Assembly: GCA_018065615.1 (NCBI GenBank)
Contig: JAGHSY010000039.1
Location: forward strand, 1 to 61,247
DNA from: Candidatus Colenecus caballi
Lineage (GTDB): Bacteria > Bacteroidota > Bacteroidia > Bacteroidales > Bacteroidaceae
DNA: 61,247 bases
Direction of reading: 5' to 3'
Made by a program: the position numbers and the translations under genes. The notes under the pieces were generated by a model, which did no database searches, was not told where the DNA came from, and saw only the letters and a list, made by a program, of their open reading frames with translations. This document shows positions 1 through 9,251 of this stretch, piece by piece; position 1 is the first letter of the stretch; the number at the start of each line of letters is the position of its first letter.

Positions 1-1537
1 GAAGAAAACATTTTTCATTACAAGCCTGACACTGATTATGATGGCTTCTTGTTCAGACAACATGGCCTTGCAGGAGATGTCAAAGTCCGACACCTTCAGC
101 AGCTATATTGAATTTTCTGATGCCTTTGTAAACTCACAGACACGTACATCACTTGGCGTAGGCAAGACCTTCTCAATTGATGACAAGATTGGCGTATTCG
201 GTTTCCAGAAGGAAGACACCGCCAAGACCGAGACTCTTCTTTTCAACAACCAGATGGTCAAGTGCATTGACAGCATCAACGCAACATGGACCTACAGCCC
301 CAAAAAGTTCTGGGACAAGAATTCGACCTATGAATTCTACGCTTATTTCCCCTACTCGGCTGACTTCCAGTTCAACACAGCTACCAAGTACTTCTCACTG
401 GCTGACTTCACAGTTCAGAAGAACGTTGCCGACCAGATTGACCTGATGGTTTCAGAGCGCAACTACGCCAACGCCTTCAACACTGTAGAACTGACATTCC
501 ACCACATTCTGAGCAATGTCAACATTTATGCCAGCCTTTCTCCAAAAATGGACATGGAAGGCATAACCAGCATTGACATTCTGAATTTTGACATCAAGGG
601 TCTGAAGAGCACCGGTTCATACAAACAGACCGGATGGGAGGAAAACCACTATGCAACCGCATCATGGACGAACCTGTCAGGTGAATACAAATTCCCCGGC
701 ATAGGCTACGGCACAAGCACCATGCGCCTGACCACCAAGATGGAAAGCATTGCAACAGACCTTCTGCTCATGCCCCAGACCCTGTTCTACATTGACAACC
801 AGACTGAAGACCCTGTCATGGACGTACGCTTCAAGGTCAGTTATGCTGACAGCACAAGCGCAATCATAACCAAGTCTATCCGCCTGTCTTCAATAAGCGG
901 TGTCAACAAGAGAACAATGGCTACCACTCCTATCTACGAATGGCTGCCCAACAACAAGTACAACTACCTGCTGACCGTCAACCCCACATCAACAACCCGC
1001 ATCTGGACTGCTGACCACGATGGTTCAAACGGTGGCGGTGATAAGGAGCCCAGCGGCGCAATCTATGATCCCGACCAGCCCAACCAGATCATAATCTGGA
1101 CTGACACTGACGGTGACGGCAAGATTGATGACGGTGAGACCGAAATCGTTCCTCTGGTATGGGAAGACATTGACGGTGACGGTCTGCTTGAAGCAGGTGT
1201 TGACGAAGACGGTGACGGTCACATTGACAACGTTGATGGTGACAACACTACCACCACAACCGGCAGCGACCTGCACAATGACCCGACCGATGCCAACAAC
1301 ACAACCGGTCAGGATGGTATCCTTGTCTATGTTGATACTGACGGTGACAACATTCCTGATGACTGGCGCCAGCTTGAAAAGGATCCCGAGACCGGTGAAA
1401 TCGGTCCTGAAAAGGAACTTGAAGAAGCTACAATCGAATTCACCGCTCTGGTCAGCGACTGGGAGGAGGAATACGATGTAAACTACGAATTTACAAACAA
1501 CCGCGAGCTCAACGACTGGACTCCGCTTGTTCCCTGA
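1..1537 (+). CDS. Fimbrillin-family lipoprotein with Asp-rich calcium-binding-like tail (first two bases outside window)
   Basis: The reading frame is open from base 2 and starts Lys-Lys-Thr-Phe-Phe, so the ATG must end at base 1, with its first two bases outside the window. The signal peptide ends in a lipobox (LMMASC), so a lipidated surface or periplasmic protein is expected. Residues of about 30-330 carry the fimbrillin/Mfa-like pattern, including the family's 'FHHILSNVNI' strand. About residues 355-455 hold several DxDGDG loops (DTDGDGKIDDGE, DIDGDG, DEDGDG, DTDGDN), which resemble EF-hand or thrombospondin-3 calcium loops and are unusual in fimbrillins. It is the first visible gene of an operon with two more fimbrillins and two giant proteins. 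A role as fimbrial subunit or anchor is inferred. Confidence 0.85.
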   Translation, partial: KKTFFITSLTLIMMASCSDNMALQEMSKSDTFSSYIEFSDAFVNSQTRTSLGVGKTFSIDDKIGVFGFQKEDTAKTETLLFNNQMVKCIDSINATWTYSPKKFWDKNSTYEFYAYFPYSADFQFNTATKYFSLADFTVQKNVADQIDLMVSERNYANAFNTVELTFHHILSNVNIYASLSPKMDMEGITSIDILNFDIKGLKSTGSYKQTGWEENHYATASWTNLSGEYKFPGIGYGTSTMRLTTKMESIATDLLLMPQTLFYIDNQTEDPVMDVRFKVSYADSTSAIITKSIRLSSISGVNKRTMATTPIYEWLPNNKYNYLLTVNPTSTTRIWTADHDGSNGGGDKEPSGAIYDPDQPNQIIIWTDTDGDGKIDDGETEIVPLVWEDIDGDGLLEAGVDEDGDGHIDNVDGDNTTTTTGSDLHNDPTDANNTTGQDGILVYVDTDGDNIPDDWRQLEKDPETGEIGPEKELEEATIEFTALVSDWEEEYDVNYEFTNNRELNDWTPLVP

Positions 1538-1550
1538 TAAACACACAAAA

Positions 1551-1581
1551 AAGCCGGTGGGGGTTGGTTCTCCCTCCGGTT
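1551..1581 (+). other. Intergenic hairpin after the first fimbrillin gene
   Basis: In the 58-base gap between the first two fimbrillin genes, AAGCCGGTGGG can pair with CCCTCCGGTT (one bulge, one mismatch, about nine pairs). No T-run follows, so it is not a standard terminator. It could attenuate or stabilise the upstream mRNA so that the first subunit is made in excess; this is inference. Confidence 0.35.
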
Positions 1582-1595
1582 ACAAAGATAAGGAA

Positions 1596-2654
1596 ATGGA
1601 AATGGACAAGATTATTAAGACACTGATGGCCGCGGCCGTGCTGGCACTGATGTCAGCATGCGTCAGACATGAGACCGAGGACCCTGATCTGGGCCCTACT
1701 GACAACATTTCCATGTTCCCTCAAATGGAAGACGTGTCGCGTTCCGTCATCAATTCCACCAAGGAACTTGAGAGCCATCAGATTGGTGTATTCGGATATA
1801 AGAGCGCATCAGGCGGGCATCAGCTTATATTTGACAACAAGACCCTTTACTATGATGCCGTATGGAAATATTCCGGCACCAGATATTGGGATAAAAGGGC
1901 AGGCTACTGGTTTGCCGCCTACGTCCCGTTCATGGGAACTTCCGGTTCAGGCACATACGTAAGCGAATCACAGACGGGCGGAGCCACATCGGACCACACG
2001 CTGACAATACACAACATTCCCAAATGGCAGACGGCAGACCAGGACGCCAAGGACATTATGACAGCACTGAGCAGCAACAGCGCAGCCTGGTATCTGGAGA
2101 ACAATGCCGGTGTGGTTGACCTCAAGTTCAGACATATCCTGTCACAGCTGGTAATAAAGGCATACTCAGTAAGTGAAGGCTCAGAATTCAAGGTGACAGG
2201 CATAAGCATTGGCGCCAACCAGAACGGCAGGCGCGTCCCCGACACAGGATCATACGACTACCAGTTGAACTACACAAGCGGCAGTGCCAGTTATAGTGTG
2301 CAGGCCAATTCCTATGGTGTGGAAATCCTGACAGACGGGGCCAAAGTACCTTATCTTAATGATACGGATAAAAAGGCCGCACAGTCACTCATTGTTTCAC
2401 ACAAGCTGGTAGCACCGTTCATATCCGATGCAACCGGCACAGAGAAAATACCAATCACCGTATCATACACCCAGGACGGCTATGAGCAGAATCCCGTAAC
2501 CATAAGTCTTGGCATATCACAGATGGAGCAGAGCAAGACCTACCTTCTGTATATCGAATTCAAGGACAGCGGCAACAAGATATCGGCATTGGACATACAG
2601 ACAATTGCATGGACCGATGTAATTGTTGACGACAGTAATTTCCACAACTGGTAA
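1596..2654 (+). CDS. Fimbrillin-family lipoprotein
   Basis: The start chosen is ATG 1596 (the next ATG, 1602, is nearly equivalent). The frame is open further upstream, but only from 1596 does the protein begin directly with a signal peptide and lipobox (ALMSAC). The mature part has fimbrillin family features: an early 'IGVFGYKSA' strand, 'WDKRAGYWFAAYVPF', and the diagnostic 'VDLKFRHILSQLVIKAY' segment. It shares this plan with the preceding and following genes, so the operon holds three paralogous fimbrillins. Expected to be exported by the Sec/lipoprotein route and assembled at the cell surface. It ends three bases before the next gene, so the two are co-transcribed. Confidence 0.85.
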   Translation: MEMDKIIKTLMAAAVLALMSACVRHETEDPDLGPTDNISMFPQMEDVSRSVINSTKELESHQIGVFGYKSASGGHQLIFDNKTLYYDAVWKYSGTRYWDKRAGYWFAAYVPFMGTSGSGTYVSESQTGGATSDHTLTIHNIPKWQTADQDAKDIMTALSSNSAAWYLENNAGVVDLKFRHILSQLVIKAYSVSEGSEFKVTGISIGANQNGRRVPDTGSYDYQLNYTSGSASYSVQANSYGVEILTDGAKVPYLNDTDKKAAQSLIVSHKLVAPFISDATGTEKIPITVSYTQDGYEQNPVTISLGISQMEQSKTYLLYIEFKDSGNKISALDIQTIAWTDVIVDDSNFHNW

Positions 2655-2657
2655 GAA

Positions 2658-3665
2658 ATGAAGATGAGACTGAAATATTCAATAATTGCTCTGGCTGCCG
2701 CCATGACACTGGCCTGCTGTACAGAAGAAAACGGCGGGTCTGATCTTGTCCGTCTGGCTCCGTCAGGCATTTCAGGCAGCAGCATTGTCGTGACCAGAGC
2801 CGCTGAGTACACGAACTTCAATCCTACAGACGGATTCACCATGGGGGTTTTCTGGAAAAGCAGTTCAGCAGAATCAACACCCTGCAGAGCGCAGGGACAG
2901 TTCACCTTTAAAGACAGCATCTGGAGTTCAGACGTCAGGCTGAAGAAGACCGAATACGATATCTTTGTCTATTCGCCAAAGAATGACAGCGCCACGTTCT
3001 ATCCGGACTCAAACAAACTGGTACTGCCGGCAATGACAGTCAGTGCCCACGATGTTCTTGTTGCGGACGGACTGAACGGCAAGGGGAAGGGCGTTTCTGT
3101 AGGCAATTACAGCTACACCCTTTCAGCAGACAAAAAAGATTTTGACGCAGACCAGATTCCGACAGACTCCATTGACCTTAAGATGTCACATCTGTTTTCA
3201 AAACTCACGGTCAAGATTGCAGTCTGCGCCGAATATGACTCCCTGCGCACAATCCATATAAATAAGGTGGAACTTGGTTCAGACAAGAGCGCCAAGGCAA
3301 CTGTCACGTTCACAGACCACGGAGCCGTCGTTGGGTGGTCTGACTGGAAGACCCTTTCAAAAATGGACTGGGCCGTAGCCCCATCGGACTCAGGACTTTA
3401 CCTGAACACTGACTATCAGACCTACGGAAGCGCCTACATGCTGCCCGAGGTTCTGTCAGGCAAGCAGAACCTGTCACTGCGCGTCACCTATGACGTCTAT
3501 GACAAGGCCGAAAAGAAAATACGTTCTTCAAACGAAACTGAGAACCGGCTGACAATTGAAGACGTAACACTTGAAAGCGGTAAGAACTACATAAAGAAGA
3601 TTCTCATTGAACCTTCTTATCTGGGCCGCCTGTCCGACAATGACGAACCGACACTGAAATTCTAA
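2658..3665 (+). CDS. Fimbrillin-family lipoprotein
   Basis: A 335-residue protein with a short signal peptide and lipobox ending LACC (tandem cysteines). The fold pattern matches fimbrillins: 'FTMGVFWKSS', 'YDIFVYSPKND' and the 'IDLKMSHLFSKLTVKIAV' segment corresponding to the family's FxHxLS strand. It lies between a second fimbrillin (three-base gap) and the first giant repeat protein (six-base gap). It is the shortest of the three paralogues and could be a minor tip or anchor subunit, but the sequence does not decide this. Confidence 0.83.
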   Translation: MKMRLKYSIIALAAAMTLACCTEENGGSDLVRLAPSGISGSSIVVTRAAEYTNFNPTDGFTMGVFWKSSSAESTPCRAQGQFTFKDSIWSSDVRLKKTEYDIFVYSPKNDSATFYPDSNKLVLPAMTVSAHDVLVADGLNGKGKGVSVGNYSYTLSADKKDFDADQIPTDSIDLKMSHLFSKLTVKIAVCAEYDSLRTIHINKVELGSDKSAKATVTFTDHGAVVGWSDWKTLSKMDWAVAPSDSGLYLNTDYQTYGSAYMLPEVLSGKQNLSLRVTYDVYDKAEKKIRSSNETENRLTIEDVTLESGKNYIKKILIEPSYLGRLSDNDEPTLKF

Positions 3666-3671
3666 GAAAAA

Positions 3672-6600
3672 ATGTTCACAACCCGATACATAATAAGCAA
3701 AGCAGCCCACACACTCCGTCACGCGGGGCTTGCACTTGCCGTCCTTATGTCTTTGCCTGCACAGGCCATTGACATTAAGGGAAATGTTTATGGTGGCGGA
3801 AAGGAAGGCCAGGTGGGCACCCCGCAGGACAGCGCCCATGCGGTTGTGGACATTCTAAGCACAACGGTCAATGACGTGTTCGGCGGCGGACTGGACGGAG
3901 CAGTCTATGGCACAACCACAGTGAACCTGAATGACGGTACAGCAAAAAGCGTGTTTGGAGGCGGTTCCAATGCGCTTGTTGACGGTATCTGTACAGTCAA
4001 TTTCAACAGCGGATTCGTTCTGGACAACATATACGGCGGCGGACGTCTGGGACGCACTGTAAGGACCAGTGTCAACATGACCGGCGGATATGTAGGCTAC
4101 ACTGATTCCGGCACAAAAAAGCTTGGCAACCAGAACGGCAACATTTACGGCGGCGGTTACGGTGAAAGCGCTGTGGCACTGAACACTTCTGTCAAAGTTG
4201 ACGGCGGTACGGTAGGCAACAGCCTGTACGGCGGCGGTGAAATTGCCGCTGTAGGTGAAGCCAAAATCATTGCCAACGGACGCCAACGCTCCTTGAGCAC
4301 AAATTCCGATGACATTGCCGCACGTAAGGCAGGCAGCACAAGCGTCATTCTGAATGCAGGACTTGTTGAAGGCTATGTGTTCGGAGGCGGTCGCGGATTC
4401 AGCTTTGATGAGGACAGCATAATGCAGCTTGGTCAGACGCTCCATGCAGACGGTTTCGTATTCGGAAAGACAAGCGTAGGAATATACGGCGGAACAGTTG
4501 GAACAGCCGCAACGCTGAAAAGCGGTGAAGGCGGCAGCGTGTTCGGCGGCGGCAACATGGGTTATGTGTTCTCACTGGACGGAACAAAGGCCGATGACGG
4601 GTTCTACTATGACAGTCAGGACAGGATGACAGAAGACTGCAAGGTCATTATTGAAAGCAGGGACGGAAGCAAAGTCAGCATTCTCAATGCGGTATATGCC
4701 GGCGGAAATGTGGCCCAGGGTTCAGACCTTGTCTATGCCAACACATATACCGTCTTTGGAAATGTGACCGCGACCATAAAGGACGCCACGGCAAGTGAGA
4801 ACATCACCATCGGACGTGACAGCGTGGGCGGTCTTTACGGTGACGGCAACCTGACTCTGGTTGACGGCTACCGCGAACTGAATGTGACCAACTACGGCAA
4901 CACCGTTTCATCGGGCCGCATTCTGAACACCATTCAGAGAGCTGAATACTGCGGTCTGAACAACAGCCGGCTCATACTCAAGGGCGCACGTGACCGCGTG
5001 ACTGACGCCGCAGACTTCACGGACTACACATTCAACCGCGTAGGTGAACTTTCACTTAACAACGGCAGCTACGCCGGCATTTACAACGTGGTCAACCTGC
5101 TGGGCGGAATAACATCGGACGTTGATTTTTATGACGGCATTCGTACCGCCGGGTCCGATGCGGCCGACGGCTCCACATACCAGGCATGGAAGGAAGAACG
5201 CGCAACTGCTGACAACCGCAATGATGCCACAAGCACCAACGGGATAGGCATGGCCAGCGGTGTCTGGCTTGAGATTCTCAAAGCCAAAAACGGTGAAGAC
5301 AAGACCTGGGGCCCTGTTACCGGTGTCATCCAGCTTGATCTCATTGACGTTGCCACAGGTGACGGCGGCGGTTTTGTCTATGCAAAGAACATTCACGGAA
5401 CACGCACGTCAAACCAGCCGGCAGAACTGCTTGCCAAGGCCAATGACGGTCTTGTCAGCAACCGTCTGTTCACGTATGACACAGATGACAACGATTATGA
5501 GACATCGGGCAACTTTGTCAACGTAATGAATACCCGGTTCATTGTCGATGACTGCTATCCTGACAAGACATCACACACATCACCCGCACACATGTGGTAC
5601 GTGAAGGGCGCAAAATACGAATACAACCAGCTGATTTCCGCATACACCGGCGCTTCGCAGGCTTTCTCGGACCAGCTGAGCGTTCCATTCGCAAACATGG
5701 GCGGACAGATGGAACTTGTATCAGTTGAAAGCACGCTTGCCGATGAGGATGGCACCAACCTTATGGACCATGCCCACGGATTCCTGCTGACCCTTGACTG
5801 GAACAACCCGACAGCATGGAAGAAAAATGAAAGTCCCGCACCGTCATTCCTGTTCACAGGTTCGACAAGCGTGTTCGGACAGATTGACTACACTGTGGGC
5901 GACCTTATTGATGAACGTACCAGAACCGCTTACAACAATCTGGTAACACAGGCCGGTTCAAGCATGCCCGGCGGTCAGGCAGAATTTGAACGTTCATACG
6001 TTGCAAAGGAAGACACATACGCCAAGGTTGCAGAAGACACATACAAGTGGATTACGGTTGGAAGTGTCCTTTCCCAGACCGAATACAACCTCAATGACGC
6101 TGCCACAAAGGCTCTGTTCGAACCTGGAATGCGATGCATAGGCTCCCTGTTCATTGACGAGAACACACAGTACCTTTACAATGAAGTGATTCCGGAATCG
6201 GCCGTCAACAGCCTCTCTGAAGATGATCAGGATTATTTCAGCAAATCATACGTATGCACCGCAGCCGGCAAGTATGAAGGTCATCTGTATGAAAAGAACA
6301 AGAGCTACAACGCACTTGACTGGAACATCCTTTCAGACACCGAACGCAGCTACTTCACATTCAACAAGGATGCCCATGACCTGCTCACTAAAGACAACGC
6401 ATCAGTCTATACGACTGCCGCTACAACGGCTCTGACACCTTCACCCGTGGAGACAGCAACCGTTTACGTTGCCCGCGGAACAGACATAACCAAACTTGAG
6501 ACTGACCGTATTGTCACAGTCACATACAAGTACACCAAGGCAGGTGAACCCGATGAGACACATGTCATAAACATCCGCGTACATTTTGAGAGCGGTGCTC

Positions 6601-9251
6601 CTGTTGTCGGTGACCTGGTCGATCCCAGAATTGTTCTGCCCGGCACTCCGGTAGGCATTGCTCCTCCATACATCATTCCTGGCGCTTACGAAATTCTTGG
6701 CGGCGGCTGGGAGATCTACACCAATGAGGCCGATGCCCTGCACCACTCCAACGGTACGGACTATTCACGCACCCCGCTGTACTGGTATCAGGACGGCTCC
6801 TGGATTGCATACTATGTGAAGAGCTACGTAGGCCGTACCTATTCGGCACCAGTAGAACTCAAGGTGGCCAACTACCACCGCATGGAGAAGGTATTCACAG
6901 ATCCCAACCATCTGTATGTTGACAAGATCTATGACGAAAAGCGCAACAAGCTCATGAAGCGTCCGTCAAAGATTTATATTGACGACCGCGACTGCAAGGA
7001 TGCTGCCATGAATGAACTTGACTATTTCCACCAGTTCTTTGACAGTCTGATGGTTGCAGGCAACGAAGGCGTAGGACTCAATGCCGATGTAAGGGACGGC
7101 AACTACATGGAATTCATTCTGCAGAGTGACGTCACTCCCGCCAAATATGCCGACTGGACACCTGTTGGAAAGGAAGGCAACTGCTTTGAAAGTGATTTCC
7201 ACGGTGACGGATATACCGTTTACGGCCTGAACAATTCACTGTTCGGCAAGCTTTGCGGCAATGTCTGGAACCTGGGCGTGACCGGCACGTTCACCGGCAG
7301 CGGTGTGGCACAGGACGGCGGCAGCGCAACCAACTGCTGGGTCTATACTACCGGAACCACCGCAGCGAATGCCCGGGCTATAGGTACGGCCACTGTGGTA
7401 AACAGCTACTATTACGATGGCCAGTACAATGACGCAAAGGCTATTGCTATGCCTGCCCGCAAGTTCATTGACGGCACCGTTGCTTACAGCCTGAACAGTT
7501 TTGCAGGTCAGGATTATGACGCTGACGGATATGTTGAAAAGCGCTACGCTGACGGAGACTTCATCTATGCCGGCGGCACCACCCCGCGCACGGACGATTT
7601 CCGTTATGACACAGTAAGCTGCTCATACCTGCCTGTCGCTGACGACTACCTGTTCTTCGGCCAGAAACTGACATATGACCTGATTGACGGATATGCCCAC
7701 CATGCACAGCCCGAACACCTTATTAAAACAGGCTACGTTGACAATGTCACACGCAATGACGTGGAATACCGCCGCACATTCCTTATTGATGGGACAGCCA
7801 ACGGCAACCGCGTGTTCCGTGCTCCGGCATACGACCTGACAACGGGCAGCACCCTGAGCCGCGGCGTTCACTACAACCGTGACGCGGCCTTCTCGGCCTT
7901 CTATGAATGGAACGGTGTGAACTATGACATTGACTCACGTCTTACAGCCATTGACTTTACCGGTCACAACGACAATGCCGGCTGGCTTGACTTTGACGGT
8001 TTGAACAGCTTCACGCAGAACGGAATCACAAAGAACCTGCTGGTCTATGCCGGAACGTCTGAAAAGGCCGTTCTCAGCGCAGCCCTGCCCGAACCCGCAT
8101 TTGCCACAGGCACATACAACACCGTTGCTGTGGCATCGGACTCCAATATCAAGGGCCATCTTGTAACGCTGTCCGGCGGCAGCTACACAGCCACAAGCCA
8201 CAAGCTGGTCGACAAGCAGAACTTCCAGTGTCCAATTGCCTTCACATACGCTGACGGCAGCTGGATGTGGTACCAGCGCACACCTGAACGCTACGCCATG
8301 GGTACTGACAAGGAAGGATTCGAATCCATTGTACTGCCCTTCACCGCAGACCTTGTAACCACTCAGGACAAGGGTGAGATAACCCATTTCTACGGTGACG
8401 ATTTCTACGGACACGAATACTGGCTGCGCTCATTCAAGGGCATTGACACGGAAAATGAACAGGCCGTATTTGAGCGTCCGGCCCAGGGCACGGAAACCAA
8501 CAGCGTGGACAACACATTCCTGTATGACTACTATTACTCTCAGAGTAACGATGCCAACAATGACAAGTACTTTGACTTCTACAGTGACAGCCGCGACTAT
8601 ACAGGCTACACATATCTGACGGAGAACGTGCCTTACGCAATTGCATTCCCGGGCAGCAAGTACTACGAGTTCGACATGTCGGGCAAGTTCGCCGCCAAGT
8701 ACACAAAGAACCAGCCCGAGGTTCTTGACGCACAGGTTGTGACATTCGTCTCAAAGGACAACCAGACAATTGGTGTGACCGCTCCATATCAGATGGTAAC
8801 CACAGCTACCGGCTACACATATTACGGCTCATTTGCCGATACTATCCTTGCGAACGTTGCAGGCACCACGTACCAGATTGACGGATCCGGTCACGGATTC
8901 ATGACCGAATCCGATGAAACACTGCTGGCAGTTCCGTTCCGTGCCTTCCTTGCATCGGCATCACAGACTGCCCAGACCAGAGGCTACCTGCCGTTCAGCG
9001 CTGATGCACCCTACAGCGATGCCTACGATGATGATGAGCCCCAGAAAGAATATAATGGTCTTATTCACATCTGGAGCACCCGCGGCGTGCTGCACATTGA
9101 ATCAATGACTGATAAAGATACCTTTGTAACTGTATATTCCGCCAGCGGACAACTGATTGACAATTTCAATCTTGCTCCAGGCCAGCACAAGCGTGTGCCG
9201 GTCAACACTGAAGGAATCTACATTGTTAACCATCACAAGATTGTCTTATGA
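3672..9251 (+). CDS. Giant secreted protein with GGG-turn repeats and T9SS-type C-terminal sorting domain
   Basis: 1859 residues. The N-terminus has an export signal (hydrophobic LALAVLMSLP, then AQA). Residues of about 38-360 contain about nine turns of the motif [VIL]-[YF]-G-G-G (VYGGGKEG, VFGGGLDG, IYGGGRLG, LYGGGEIA and others), often 25-45 residues apart with short beta-like stretches between. This suggests a beta-solenoid adhesin, but no named family is recognised. The centre is long and mixed, with aromatic and Asp/Asn-rich sequence. The last about 65 residues (WSTRGVLHIES ... VTVYSASGQLI ... GIYIV) look like a Por/T9SS type A sorting domain, which would direct outer-membrane passage and surface anchoring. 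Its stop overlaps the next gene's ATG by four bases. Function inferred: surface adhesin linked to the fimbrillins. Confidence 0.75.
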   Translation: MFTTRYIISKAAHTLRHAGLALAVLMSLPAQAIDIKGNVYGGGKEGQVGTPQDSAHAVVDILSTTVNDVFGGGLDGAVYGTTTVNLNDGTAKSVFGGGSNALVDGICTVNFNSGFVLDNIYGGGRLGRTVRTSVNMTGGYVGYTDSGTKKLGNQNGNIYGGGYGESAVALNTSVKVDGGTVGNSLYGGGEIAAVGEAKIIANGRQRSLSTNSDDIAARKAGSTSVILNAGLVEGYVFGGGRGFSFDEDSIMQLGQTLHADGFVFGKTSVGIYGGTVGTAATLKSGEGGSVFGGGNMGYVFSLDGTKADDGFYYDSQDRMTEDCKVIIESRDGSKVSILNAVYAGGNVAQGSDLVYANTYTVFGNVTATIKDATASENITIGRDSVGGLYGDGNLTLVDGYRELNVTNYGNTVSSGRILNTIQRAEYCGLNNSRLILKGARDRVTDAADFTDYTFNRVGELSLNNGSYAGIYNVVNLLGGITSDVDFYDGIRTAGSDAADGSTYQAWKEERATADNRNDATSTNGIGMASGVWLEILKAKNGEDKTWGPVTGVIQLDLIDVATGDGGGFVYAKNIHGTRTSNQPAELLAKANDGLVSNRLFTYDTDDNDYETSGNFVNVMNTRFIVDDCYPDKTSHTSPAHMWYVKGAKYEYNQLISAYTGASQAFSDQLSVPFANMGGQMELVSVESTLADEDGTNLMDHAHGFLLTLDWNNPTAWKKNESPAPSFLFTGSTSVFGQIDYTVGDLIDERTRTAYNNLVTQAGSSMPGGQAEFERSYVAKEDTYAKVAEDTYKWITVGSVLSQTEYNLNDAATKALFEPGMRCIGSLFIDENTQYLYNEVIPESAVNSLSEDDQDYFSKSYVCTAAGKYEGHLYEKNKSYNALDWNILSDTERSYFTFNKDAHDLLTKDNASVYTTAATTALTPSPVETATVYVARGTDITKLETDRIVTVTYKYTKAGEPDETHVINIRVHFESGAPVVGDLVDPRIVLPGTPVGIAPPYIIPGAYEILGGGWEIYTNEADALHHSNGTDYSRTPLYWYQDGSWIAYYVKSYVGRTYSAPVELKVANYHRMEKVFTDPNHLYVDKIYDEKRNKLMKRPSKIYIDDRDCKDAAMNELDYFHQFFDSLMVAGNEGVGLNADVRDGNYMEFILQSDVTPAKYADWTPVGKEGNCFESDFHGDGYTVYGLNNSLFGKLCGNVWNLGVTGTFTGSGVAQDGGSATNCWVYTTGTTAANARAIGTATVVNSYYYDGQYNDAKAIAMPARKFIDGTVAYSLNSFAGQDYDADGYVEKRYADGDFIYAGGTTPRTDDFRYDTVSCSYLPVADDYLFFGQKLTYDLIDGYAHHAQPEHLIKTGYVDNVTRNDVEYRRTFLIDGTANGNRVFRAPAYDLTTGSTLSRGVHYNRDAAFSAFYEWNGVNYDIDSRLTAIDFTGHNDNAGWLDFDGLNSFTQNGITKNLLVYAGTSEKAVLSAALPEPAFATGTYNTVAVASDSNIKGHLVTLSGGSYTATSHKLVDKQNFQCPIAFTYADGSWMWYQRTPERYAMGTDKEGFESIVLPFTADLVTTQDKGEITHFYGDDFYGHEYWLRSFKGIDTENEQAVFERPAQGTETNSVDNTFLYDYYYSQSNDANNDKYFDFYSDSRDYTGYTYLTENVPYAIAFPGSKYYEFDMSGKFAAKYTKNQPEVLDAQVVTFVSKDNQTIGVTAPYQMVTTATGYTYYGSFADTILANVAGTTYQIDGSGHGFMTESDETLLAVPFRAFLASASQTAQTRGYLPFSADAPYSDAYDDDEPQKEYNGLIHIWSTRGVLHIESMTDKDTFVTVYSASGQLIDNFNLAPGQHKRVPVNTEGIYIVNHHKIVL

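Noticed and set aside
1025-1546. Long minus-strand open frame opposite the Asp-rich repeat
   Set aside because: It mirrors the repetitive GAC/GGT codons of the real gene and has no start context or family match.
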